From the NCBI GenBank assembly GCA_027077325.1, contig JALTGF010000040.1:1-35305 (forward strand): a stretch of 35,305 nucleotides of DNA, given 5' to 3'. This document shows positions 1-6,488 of this stretch, one piece after another. Both the position numbers and the translations under genes were made by a program. The notes below the pieces were generated by a model that worked only from the letters and a program-made list of their open reading frames with translations, did no database searches and was not told where the DNA came from. Source of the DNA: an archaeon (GTDB taxonomy: Archaea > Undinarchaeota > Undinarchaeia > Undinarchaeales > JALTGF01). Numbering within the stretch: position 1 is the first letter of the stretch; each line of letters opens with the position of its first letter.

Positions 1-1
1 A

Positions 2-595
2 ATTTCCATCCTTTCTGAAAACAAAGAAAGCTTCATGTTTCACACCCCAAACATTGAAATTACAAAGCTCCAGGCAGAAGCAATTGGCCTTCCTCTAATC
101 CAAAAGCTCACGCCGGGGGAAAAAGAAAAAGAGCTTGAGGATTTGAAAGCCGCGATTCAGGAAGCAAAAGAAAAATTCGGGATTGGAGGCGTTGTGACCG
201 GCGCGATTGAGTCCGTTTACCAGGCCTCGCGCGTGCAAAGAATTTGCAATGACCTAAACCTTTGGTGCTTTAATCCTCTTTGGCTAAAAGGCCAGGAATC
301 CCTGCTTTATGAAATCCTAAAAAACAATTTTAAAGTAATTATCTCTGGGGTTTTTGCTTATCCCCTTAACAAAGAATGGCTCGGCCGCGCGCTGGATGAA
401 GAAACTGTAGAGGAACTTGTTAAACTTCGCGAGAAATACAAGATAAGCCCTTCCGGCGAGGGCGGGGAAATTGAAACAACTGTTCTGGATGCACCGTTTT
501 TCAAAAAGAGTATTGAGATTCTTGAATCAGAAGTAAAGGCAGGCAGGGACTCAGGAATTTTTATAATAAAGAAAGCGAGGCTGGCTGAAAAATGA
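2..595 (+). CDS. dph6: Diphthine--ammonia ligase Dph6, 3' part (5' end outside window)
   Basis: This is the C-terminal 197 residues of an ATP-dependent ligase of the adenine-nucleotide alpha-hydrolase (ATP_bind_4) family. The enzyme amidates diphthine to diphthamide on elongation factor 2. The frame is open from base 2, so the ATG at 35 is internal: the residues before it (ISILSENKESF) read into MFHTPN as in family members. Visible family blocks are MFHTPN, TKLQAEA, GAIESVYQASRVQRIC, FNPLW and the C-terminal EGGEIETTVLDAPFF. The N-terminal SGGKDS PP-loop lies upstream of the window and cannot be checked. Its TGA overlaps the ATG of the next gene (ATGA at 592-595), so the two are probably translationally coupled. 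Confidence 0.9.
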   Translation: MSILSENKESFMFHTPNIEITKLQAEAIGLPLIQKLTPGEKEKELEDLKAAIQEAKEKFGIGGVVTGAIESVYQASRVQRICNDLNLWCFNPLWLKGQESLLYEILKNNFKVIISGVFAYPLNKEWLGRALDEETVEELVKLREKYKISPSGEGGEIETTVLDAPFFKKSIEILESEVKAGRDSGIFIIKKARLAEK

Positions 596-1122
596 TTCTG
601 GTTGTTGATATGAACCAAAAGGAAAATTCGCTTGCGTTTTCTGAATTCGTGGAGCCAATTGTTTCACTTGCCGGGAACTGCGAAGTAAGGCATTACTTAA
701 ATTTGCCGCAGGACTTTAGCAAGTATGAAAAGGTAATCCTCTGCGGCGCGCCTTTAAAAGATGTTGCTTATCTTGACCATTTGGAAAAGTTTCAATGGCT
801 GAAAACTTTTAAAGGAAAAGTCCTCGGAATCTGCGCCGGCGCGCAGGTGATTGCTCTTGTTTTTGGCTCCTCTGTAAAAAAGTGCACAGAAATTGGGATG
901 ACTGAAATTGAAACATTAAAGGAAAATTCATTGTTTTCCTCAAAGTTCGAGGCATACGAGCTTCACAACCTCTCATTTGAGCCCTCTGAAAATTTTGAAG
1001 TCCTTGCAAAATCAGAAAAATGCGCCCAGGCAATAAAGCACAAGAAAAAGGAAATTTACGGGGTTTTATTTCATCCAGAGGTTAGGAATAAGGAAGTGAT
1101 TAGGAAATTTTTAGAATTATAA
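592..1122 (+). CDS. Class I glutamine amidotransferase (GuaA subunit A-like)
   Basis: This is a 176-aa single-domain class I glutamine amidotransferase that should release ammonia from glutamine. The nucleophile elbow is GICAGAQ with Cys81, and the C-terminal catalytic pair is in FHPEV (His161, Glu163). ELHNLSF near residue 124 matches the region before the catalytic His in GMP synthase subunit A. The length fits the separate archaeal GuaA glutaminase subunit. However, the usual CGGP block is replaced by LCGAP and GICLGHQ by GICAGAQ, so the ammonia acceptor is uncertain. Its start overlaps the Dph6 stop (ATGA). Dph6 itself consumes ammonia, so a dedicated ammonia supply is a tempting but unproven idea. 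The synthetase half of GMP synthase is not in view. Confidence 0.7.
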   Translation: MILVVDMNQKENSLAFSEFVEPIVSLAGNCEVRHYLNLPQDFSKYEKVILCGAPLKDVAYLDHLEKFQWLKTFKGKVLGICAGAQVIALVFGSSVKKCTEIGMTEIETLKENSLFSSKFEAYELHNLSFEPSENFEVLAKSEKCAQAIKHKKKEIYGVLFHPEVRNKEVIRKFLEL

Positions 1123-1123
1123 G

Positions 1124-1323
1124 AGCCCCGAGGGAGAGTTGAACTCCCGACCTCCTGTTTGCTTGAGCCTTATGCGAGCGCGCTTGCGCGCGAGCCATGC
1201 TATCTCGCGAAGCGAGTGTAGCACATTTTTCGCCAGCCTTTTCAGGATGGCGCAAGCACTTACCCGTTCACATGTTAAAAGGCTGTACAAGACAGGCGCT
1301 CTAGCCAGCTGAGCTATCGAGGC
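1124..1323 (-). tRNA. tRNA-Thr(UGU) with a 126-nt intron
   Basis: Read on the minus strand, the exons give a complete 74-nt cloverleaf. The acceptor is GCCTCGA/TCGGGGC, the D-arm GCTC/GAGC, the anticodon stem CCTGT/ACAGG, the loop CTTGTAA with anticodon TGT, and the T-arm GGGAG-TTCAACT-CTCCC. Discriminator U73 is the archaeal threonine identity base. The 5' exon is 1323-1286 and the 3' exon is 1159-1124. CCA is not encoded. The anticodon is UGU (ACA codon). A TATA-like ATATAAATAA on the minus strand at 1351-1360 lies about 30 nt upstream. Confidence 0.95.
1160..1285 (-). other. tRNA-Thr intron (canonical 37/38, BHB motif)
   Basis: The intron is flanked by a textbook bulge-helix-bulge. The anticodon stem CCTGT/ACAGG is the outer helix, CTTG/CAAG is the 4-bp central helix, the bulges are TA|C (5' cut) and CA|A (3' cut), and the inner helix is AGCCTT/AAGGCT (1279-1284 with 1166-1171). 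At 126 nt it is much longer than the usual archaeal tRNA intron of a few tens of nt. It contains three further hairpins: 1231-1252 (stem CGCCA/TGGCG, GAAA tetraloop on the minus strand), 1198-1223 (TGCTA/TAGCA enclosing CTCGC/GCGAG) and the GC-only 1178-1191. I see no open reading frame or homing endonuclease motif in it. Confidence 0.9.
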
Positions 1324-1350
1324 AATATCTTGTCTCTAATTATTGAGTTA

Positions 1351-1360
1351 TTATTTATAT
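1351..1360 (-). promoter_or_regulatory. TATA box of tRNA-Thr
   Basis: The minus-strand ATATAAATAA is centred about 32 nt before the first base of tRNA-Thr, the expected archaeal spacing. It lies in the 82-nt gap after tRNA-Ser(CGA), so the two tRNAs are probably transcribed separately. Confidence 0.55.
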
Positions 1361-1405
1361 AATTATATTATGTTAATCTTATGTTCCGCCTGTAATTATA
1401 TAAGG

Positions 1406-1528
1406 CGCTGAGGCCAGGATTTACAGCTCGCAAGCGAACTTAAGTTCACTTCGCGCACATTTGAACCTGGAATCCCAGAGGGAACTGGTTTTCGAGACCA
1501 GCGCAATCCCGGATTCTGCCACCTCAGC
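1406..1528 (-). tRNA. tRNA-Ser(CGA) with a T-loop intron
   Basis: Minus-strand class II tRNA. The acceptor is GCTGAGG/CCTCAGC with serine discriminator G73, and the D-stem is GCA/TGC with GGG in the loop. The anticodon stem is CTGGT/ACCAG with loop CTCGAAA (anticodon CGA). The long variable arm is TCCC-TCT-GGGA and the T-stem CCAGG/CCTGG. The T-loop TTCAAAT only becomes a normal 7-nt loop after 40 nt are removed, giving an 83-nt mature tRNA. Exons are 1528-1460 and 1419-1406. The anticodon arm has no intron. CCA is not encoded. An AT-rich TATA-like stretch lies at 1562-1580. Confidence 0.92.
1420..1459 (-). other. Noncanonical tRNA-Ser intron at position 59/60 (T-loop)
   Basis: An AAAT repeated at both ends leaves the exact cut formally ambiguous, but only the 59/60 placement gives a bulge-helix-bulge. 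The outer helix is the T-stem CCAGG/CCTGG. The central helix is TTCA/TGTA (three pairs and a U-U mismatch), and the bulges are AA|T on both strands. The inner helix continues GTGCGC...GCGAGC with one G-A mismatch and one bulged G, into an 8-bp hairpin AAGTGAAC/GTTCGCTT with loop TTAA. The splicing endonuclease would therefore have to accept a slightly relaxed BHB. Confidence 0.82.
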
Positions 1529-1612
1529 ATTTTATCAAAGTTTTCTTTTCCACTCAGTAATTAAGTTAATTAAATAATTAATTTGTCTTTAATAAAAAAC
1601 ACTTCCCAAAAA

Positions 1613-2500
1613 TCACGACGACTTGATCAGTGCCCACTCAAAATCTTTCAGGTCCCCTGTTTTTGATCTCTTGAATACCTTTGCGCGGCCTTCCTTTTCA
1701 AGGGCATAAAGCTCGTTTAGTATCAAGTTGTCATTTGCGCGCAAAATCCTTGAAAGCTGCCTTGGTGAGTATGCTCTTGAGCTAAGGGCTTTTATAATTA
1801 AGTCCCGCAACTCTGATTTTGCTGGCCTTTGGACCTCTTCTAACTTGGGGGCTTTTTTAACTTTAATTGCCTTGAACTTGCTTTCAAGTTTCAGGATGTT
1901 CTTGTCAAGGTTTGTGTAAAGTTTCTCCCTAGTAAGCAGGTCGTTTCCAACAAGTGCCTTAAATAACTCATAGCTTCCTGAATCTGAGCTTGCATTAACT
2001 ACCTCAATCCCAAACTTGCTTGCAAGGGCTTTTGCATATTCTGAAATTGGCCTGTTTGTTACAAGCACGCACAGTCCTGGCAAAGTGTCAAGAGAAAGCC
2101 CAATCATGTCCCTAACAATTCTTGAGTCAGTCCTGTTTGAGCGCTCTTCGTTTATTTGCCTGCACTCAATTATTATGTCTGGGTTCTTGTCGCGCGGAGG
2201 CATCCTGTGCACTCCTTTAAATAGGACAAAGTCAGGAATATGTATTACTCCTGATTCTCCCCTTAAAAGCATTCTGTACCAAATGCTAAATGATTCGCCT
2301 TCGGAATGTATAACCGAAAGCGGGGGCGCATCTGGTTTTGCCATTGGCTTAAGTGATGCAGGGCTCTCAAATTTAAATTCCTCGCCTAAAAAATTAAGGG
2401 TTTTCTCAGTAATGTCCTCTTTTTCTTTCTGTTTTTCCCCAATAAACTCAATTGGCTCTTCTTCCTTTTCTTCTTTCTTTGACAAAAAGTTAAGTTTCAT
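1613..2500 (-). CDS. Unrecognised protein: acidic N-terminus, possible PD-(D/E)xK-like core, C-terminal winged helix
   Basis: This is a 295-aa soluble protein I cannot name. Residues 1-60 are Lys/Glu-rich and low in complexity. Residues 70-180 look like an alpha/beta domain, with IPDFVLFKG (88-96), NPDIIIECRQ (107-116) and LCVLVTNRP (143-151). The PD...IIIECR pattern recalls the D...ExK active site of restriction-endonuclease-fold nucleases, but Arg sits where Lys is usual, so this is only suggestive. Residues 230-290 (PRQLSRILRANDNLILNELY, then EKEGRAKVFKR) look like a winged helix. A minus-strand TATA-like TTTTTATAAGAG around 2524-2535 sits about 25 nt before the ATG, implying a leaderless single-gene transcript. 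It lies between a tRNA and the pilus locus with no shared operon. Confidence 0.75.
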   Translation of the reverse strand: MKLNFLSKKEEKEEEPIEFIGEKQKEKEDITEKTLNFLGEEFKFESPASLKPMAKPDAPPLSVIHSEGESFSIWYRMLLRGESGVIHIPDFVLFKGVHRMPPRDKNPDIIIECRQINEERSNRTDSRIVRDMIGLSLDTLPGLCVLVTNRPISEYAKALASKFGIEVVNASSDSGSYELFKALVGNDLLTREKLYTNLDKNILKLESKFKAIKVKKAPKLEEVQRPAKSELRDLIIKALSSRAYSPRQLSRILRANDNLILNELYALEKEGRAKVFKRSKTGDLKDFEWALIKSS

Positions 2501-2523
2501 AATAAATTTATTTAGGATAACTC

Positions 2524-2535
2524 TTATAAAAATCT
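2524..2535 (-). promoter_or_regulatory. TATA box of the 2500 gene
   Basis: Minus-strand TTTTTATAAGAG is about 25-35 nt upstream of the ATG at 2500. No Shine-Dalgarno motif lies between them, so the mRNA is probably leaderless. Confidence 0.5.
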
Positions 2536-2564
2536 ACCTATCACTAGGAGAAAATAAAAAGTAA

Positions 2565-2590
2565 ATGAGTAAGGTTTGATCCTTACTCAT
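2565..2590 (-). terminator. Hairpin terminator after the downstream pilin
   Basis: A perfect 10-bp stem (ATGAGTAAGG at 2565-2574 with CCTTACTCAT at 2581-2590, 6-nt loop) is followed on the minus strand by a T-rich run (TTTACTTTTTATTTT, from 2564 downward). The pilin stop codon (2583-2585) is inside the stem. Archaeal termination needs only the U-tract, so the hairpin may also protect the 3' end of an abundant mRNA. Confidence 0.7.
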
Positions 2591-3026
2591 ATTTACCAGA
2601 GATCTTGCCTGTTTCCAAATAACTAAGTCCGCCTACGGTGTAATTTACTGCAACGGCTACTCCTGTATATGGTGAGCCACTTGCTCCGGATGGAACCCCT
2701 GTACATGAGATTGTCCAGTTTTCGCTTACGCCTTTTGAACCAGTGTCTCCTGTGCAGTCTGCTCCACCGACAGTAACTGAGTTAAGTGTTACAGATCTTC
2801 CTTCTTTGTCCTGGTTCACAAGTATTAGGGTCGCGTCGCCTCCAGATGTAATCTTAAAGTTTGTCCCAACATAAAACTCATCGAATCCTGTGGAGGTCTT
2901 TCCTGGGCTTGGAGTAAATACTCCTAATCTCCAAAGGGCCACTCCGACTATAATCACAATTATAATAGCCCATCCATACGTCATGAGGTACTCCATTGCA
3001 GTTTGTCCTTTTTTATTTCTGTTCAA
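2583..3026 (-). CDS. Class III signal peptide pilin (probable major pilin)
   Basis: Small type IV pilin-like protein. A short basic leader ends KKG, followed by QTAMEYL and about 20 hydrophobic residues (WAIIIVIIVGVALWRLGVF). This is the QxxxExxxL class III signature cut by an EppA/PibD-type prepilin peptidase between G and Q. The exported part is about 120 residues, Gly/Ser/Thr-rich, with two cysteines that may form a disulfide (CTG...CTG). I start at the TTG at 3026 because GAGGTGA lies 6-7 nt before it. The alternative GTG at 3035 would be inside that Shine-Dalgarno motif. It follows the two membrane platform genes but has its own TATA box and terminator, as expected for a highly expressed subunit. 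Confidence 0.85.
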   Translation of the reverse strand: MNRNKKGQTAMEYLMTYGWAIIIVIIVGVALWRLGVFTPSPGKTSTGFDEFYVGTNFKITSGGDATLILVNQDKEGRSVTLNSVTVGGADCTGDTGSKGVSENWTISCTGVPSGASGSPYTGVAVAVNYTVGGLSYLETGKISGKYE

Positions 3027-3058
3027 GTTTTTCACCTCACTTTGAGTTAAGATGTTTA

Positions 3059-3067
3059 CTATTTAAA
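3059..3067 (-). promoter_or_regulatory. Promoter of the separately expressed pilin
   Basis: Minus-strand TTTAAATAG sits about 35 nt before the pilin start, in the 43-nt gap after the platform gene. GAGGTGA follows closely downstream, so a short leader of about 10 nt is expected. Confidence 0.5.
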
Positions 3068-3078
3068 TTTTACGAACC

Positions 3079-4062
3079 CTAAAATCCAATAACACTCCCA
3101 AATGATCTGACTATTAAATACCTAACAAGGAAAAATACTATCAGCCCAATTGGAACAAAAGTAATAGCATATTCAAGCCCTCGTTTTTCATTGCCCTTCT
3201 TAATTAATCCCGTTAAAAGCGCTGCAAAAAATGTTGTTATTGTTATAACTACCACTGAAAATTTTATTAAGAATTCAGATGTTAAGGAAGTTCCAAAGCC
3301 AAGCAAGGTTATTCCTGCAACTCTGCTTTGCTCAGCAATTGTTTGAATGCTTATTGATGAAGCCAATCTTGTGAGCATATCCACAAAAAAGGTTGAAATC
3401 CCAAGAAGCAACGGGGCACCAATAAGTGACGCAAAAACAACAAAGAGTGAATACATCGCAACATTTGCTCGCATCTCTTTTTGAAGCATATCAAGTGCCC
3501 TAATCTCGGCTGCGGTTTCTGTTAGCAGTTGTGCAAGTTCTCCTCCTGAGTTCATCCCTTCTACAATTAGACCAACTGTCCTCTTAAGAATTCTTGACTT
3601 AACTCGTTTGCTCATGTTTTTAAATGCATTTTCAATGCTAGTCCCTCCTAGTGTTTCTGATCCTGCCTTTTTTATTTCCTGTTCAAGCTGCCCAAATTCT
3701 GGCCTTGCAGAAAGCCAAATCGCGCGGTCTGGGGTCATTCCTGCTCTTATGTTTGCAGCTATCAATTGAAGCGCACTTGGAAGCATCTTTTCAATTGCTC
3801 TTGCACGCTTATCTGCAGAAATACTCAAATTTAATATGCTTGATAAGATGACTAATGGTGTAACAACTGCAAATAAAATTGCACAAGTTAATATGCCAAT
3901 TCTTGTAATAAAAAACAAGACCAGTGCCAGCAATGCGGAAACAACAAAACTAAATACGCTTTTGTTTAATAGCCACTTTCTAGCAGGATATCCCTTTCCT
4001 GCATAAATTAAGAGTTTCTGAATCTTCTCTATTCTTTTTGATTTTGTGCTTCTATTCTTCAT
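3079..4062 (-). CDS. Type IV pilus platform membrane protein (TadC/GspF-like), second copy
   Basis: 327-aa integral membrane protein of the type II secretion F-domain family, the inner-membrane platform that transmits motion from the pilus ATPase to the pilins. A hydrophobic pair of segments (about 30-80) precedes the cytoplasmic F domain (LPSALQLIAANIRAGMTPDRAI; VEGMNSGGELAQLL). Three more segments follow (YSLFVVFASLIGAPLLLGIS, FSVVVITITTFFAALLTGL, ITFVPIGLIVFFLVRYLIV). Its ATG overlaps the stop of the preceding platform gene (ATGA, 4059-4062). Two unequal F-domain proteins side by side resemble the TadB/TadC pair of Tad-type machines. Confidence 0.88.
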   Translation of the reverse strand: MKNRSTKSKRIEKIQKLLIYAGKGYPARKWLLNKSVFSFVVSALLALVLFFITRIGILTCAILFAVVTPLVILSSILNLSISADKRARAIEKMLPSALQLIAANIRAGMTPDRAIWLSARPEFGQLEQEIKKAGSETLGGTSIENAFKNMSKRVKSRILKRTVGLIVEGMNSGGELAQLLTETAAEIRALDMLQKEMRANVAMYSLFVVFASLIGAPLLLGISTFFVDMLTRLASSISIQTIAEQSRVAGITLLGFGTSLTSEFLIKFSVVVITITTFFAALLTGLIKKGNEKRGLEYAITFVPIGLIVFFLVRYLIVRSFGSVIGF

Positions 4063-4952
4063 GGTCCCACCAATGGTCTTTTTGTTTTCATAAAGCTAAG
4101 GAAGAAAACTTGGAAAAATACCAAGAAAATCAGCAAAAAATAAAAGATGCCTTTCCCAGCAAAAGTGCTCGCAAAGGCGCTAATGACTATGAAAAATGTT
4201 ATCCCCAAAGACGGGAGAATAATTGCGAGCATCATATACATCATCGTCCAGGGATTCATCTCTCTCCCATATTTTCTTATTGTGAGAAGTTGGTCTCTTT
4301 CAAAATTAGCAACAAGCGCCTCAAGCGTCGTGCTAATTTCTGAGCCGGCCTTCAATGCGTTGGATATTTGCCATATGATTTGCCTCAGCTTTAGTGATGG
4401 GTTTTCAAGTGATGCTTTTTCAAGTGCCTTTTGCTCCGTGAGGCCAGCATTTACTTCCTTTATTACTTTCTGAAACTCTTCTGAAACAATTCCGTAGCTC
4501 CCGCGGGCAACACTTGCCATTGCATCAAATAATGTTATCCCTGACTTAACCTCAATTAGCATATGCCTAAGTGCAAATAAAAGATCTCGCTCAAGAATCC
4601 TTACCCTGTGCCTGGCAGTAACGGCGGGATACGTTATTAAGTATAAAAAGCTCATCAATGTTAATGATCCAGAAACAAGAAATATAATACCTAAATTTTG
4701 CATAATTGGCTTTTTGCTTATGACAACCACGAGCAGTAGCAATCCTGTTGAAACTAAAAACCAGAAAATTGTTGAAAACAAAGTTATAGCAAGATACACT
4801 TCTGGCTTAATATTAATCCTGCCCTGTAGCAAATCTTTTTTTATGTTTGGGAACTGCCTCAGCATTTTTGAGCCAATTCCAACAAATCTTGAACTAAGTC
4901 TCTTTGCTTTTCCAATGCTAAATGGCACAAATGGAATACTTTTTGTTTTCAT
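4059..4952 (-). CDS. Type IV pilus platform membrane protein (TadB/GspF-like), first copy
   Basis: 297-aa F-domain membrane protein. Two N-terminal membrane segments (about 53-78 and 88-112) are followed by the cytoplasmic domain. That domain contains LLFALRHMLIEVKSGITLFDAM and LRQIIWQISNALKAGSEIST, the typical paired helices of this family. Two C-terminal segments (YMMLAIILPSLGITFFIVISA, IFYFLLIFLVFFQVFFLSF) close the protein. It overlaps the ATPase gene by 4 nt upstream and the second platform gene by 4 nt downstream, so motor and both platform proteins should be made in fixed proportion. The family also includes archaellar FlaJ, but no archaellum genes (flaH, flaF/G) are present here. Confidence 0.88.
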   Translation of the reverse strand: MKTKSIPFVPFSIGKAKRLSSRFVGIGSKMLRQFPNIKKDLLQGRINIKPEVYLAITLFSTIFWFLVSTGLLLLVVVISKKPIMQNLGIIFLVSGSLTLMSFLYLITYPAVTARHRVRILERDLLFALRHMLIEVKSGITLFDAMASVARGSYGIVSEEFQKVIKEVNAGLTEQKALEKASLENPSLKLRQIIWQISNALKAGSEISTTLEALVANFERDQLLTIRKYGREMNPWTMMYMMLAIILPSLGITFFIVISAFASTFAGKGIFYFLLIFLVFFQVFFLSFMKTKRPLVGP

Positions 4953-6487
4953 ATTTTCTTAATTATCTTGTATGGCGTAATGTTTTTCTTTACCCCTTCC
5001 AGGATTTGGTCTTCATCAATGTAATATGAACTTACAATTCTTCCTATCCTGTCTATGTCCCTGACATTGTTTTTAAGCATCCACTTTAAGATGTCTTGTT
5101 TTTCTTTCAAATTCCTGTTAATCTCTTTTTGAGTCATCCCTGCGCGCATTTCAAGCTCTTTCATGATTCTCTCACTTGGATTTACTGAAATTATCTTATC
5201 GCTTCTTGGCTGCCATTTATAAAGCAAGTTAAACTTTATTTTAAGCCCTTCTACGGTTTCTTCAGGAATCTCAACCTCTGCTACCTGAAAAGTTCTCCTT
5301 ATGTTTAGCCTTCTCTGCCTGAATTGAACCAGTACTAAGTGAAGTGCTTCTAACATTTCTTCTGGAACCATAATTGGCGGATTTATAAATCTCCTGTAAA
5401 CTTGTGAAACGGTATTTGCGTGGAAGGTTGAATAAACTGAGTGCCCTGTGTGCATTGCCTCAAAGAGAACTTCTGCTTCCTTTGCTCTCCTAACTTCGCC
5501 CACAATTACCCTGTCCGGCCTCATTCTCAATGAGTTTATCATAAGGTCAATCATCCCTATCTCCCCTTTTCCTTCCGGATTTGGAGACCTTGTAACCATT
5601 GGGATCCAGTGCAAGAACTTTGGCAATTGAAGTTCGCGAGTATCTTCTATTGATATTATCCTCTGATTTGGAGGGATAAACGATGTTAGTGCATTTAGCA
5701 TTGAAGTTTTCCCGGAGCCAGTTCCCCCCGCAATTAGCAAGTTTAATTCGTTTTGTATGCTAAACCAAAGCAGTGCTGCAAGGTCAATGCTCAAGCTGTT
5801 TATTTTTGGGTCTATAAAGTCAATAACCGTCCAAGGTGTCCTAGCAAATTTTCTTATTGTTAATGTGTTGCCTTTTGTGGATATTGGAAACAATGTAGCA
5901 TTTACCCTGTCCCCATTTGGAAGGCGTGCGTCCATCAAGGGCGTTAAATTTGTGATTGCTTTTCCAACTCTTCTGCCAATCACAGATGCAAAATTGTGCG
6001 TTTGCATCTCGCTTTCAACTTTAATATTTGTTTTCAGCCATCCATACTTTTTGTGATATATCCATACTGGCTCCTCTGCAGTGTTTATTACAATTTCCTC
6101 AATGTTGTCATCATAAAATAAGGGCTCAATCTGTCCAAGCCCAAGCATCTTGTGAATTAGGTAGTTCAGCAAAGTGCTTTTTGTCTTCTTGCTAATTCCA
6201 GGTATTTCAGTTTCAATTAGTTTTTCGGCAGCTTTTTTGTATTTCTCTTTTAACTCCTCGTATGCTTTTGGATCTAAAATTTCCTCAATCTTTACTTTTA
6301 CTTCTCTAATCAACCTGTTCCTTATCTCTTCTAAGAGGGCCAGGGTTGCCGGTTCTATTTTCGGAAGCTCGCACTTGTAATTTAAAACAAAATCTTTTGG
6401 GTCTCTAAAAATCTTAATGTTTATTAAAGAGCCCTCTGCATTTATTGTATATTCCTCTAACACCTTTCCAGTGTTGCTTTTTTTCAT
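4949..6487 (-). CDS. Type IV pilus assembly ATPase (TadA/VirB11/FlaI-like)
   Basis: 512-aa secretion/pilus hexameric ATPase that powers pilin assembly at the cytoplasmic face. Walker A is GGTGSGKT (254-261), the Asp box is ISIEDTREL (278-286), Walker B is DRVIVGEVRR (325-334) and the His box is HTGHSVYSTFHA (346-357). The N-terminal half (about 100-220) is the usual N2 domain, with DARLPNGDRVNA and the conserved LTIRKF. It lies 1 nt after the wHTH/coiled-coil gene and overlaps the first platform gene by 4 nt. Length and motifs are complete. The same family includes archaellum FlaI, but the surrounding genes point to a Tad-like adhesive pilus. Confidence 0.95.
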   Translation of the reverse strand: MKKSNTGKVLEEYTINAEGSLINIKIFRDPKDFVLNYKCELPKIEPATLALLEEIRNRLIREVKVKIEEILDPKAYEELKEKYKKAAEKLIETEIPGISKKTKSTLLNYLIHKMLGLGQIEPLFYDDNIEEIVINTAEEPVWIYHKKYGWLKTNIKVESEMQTHNFASVIGRRVGKAITNLTPLMDARLPNGDRVNATLFPISTKGNTLTIRKFARTPWTVIDFIDPKINSLSIDLAALLWFSIQNELNLLIAGGTGSGKTSMLNALTSFIPPNQRIISIEDTRELQLPKFLHWIPMVTRSPNPEGKGEIGMIDLMINSLRMRPDRVIVGEVRRAKEAEVLFEAMHTGHSVYSTFHANTVSQVYRRFINPPIMVPEEMLEALHLVLVQFRQRRLNIRRTFQVAEVEIPEETVEGLKIKFNLLYKWQPRSDKIISVNPSERIMKELEMRAGMTQKEINRNLKEKQDILKWMLKNNVRDIDRIGRIVSSYYIDEDQILEGVKKNITPYKIIKKI

Positions 6488-6488
6488 C

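Noticed and set aside
1178..1191. GC-only inverted repeat as a terminator or repeat element
   Set aside because: It lies inside the tRNA-Thr intron and is explained as part of the intron fold; no second copy seen.
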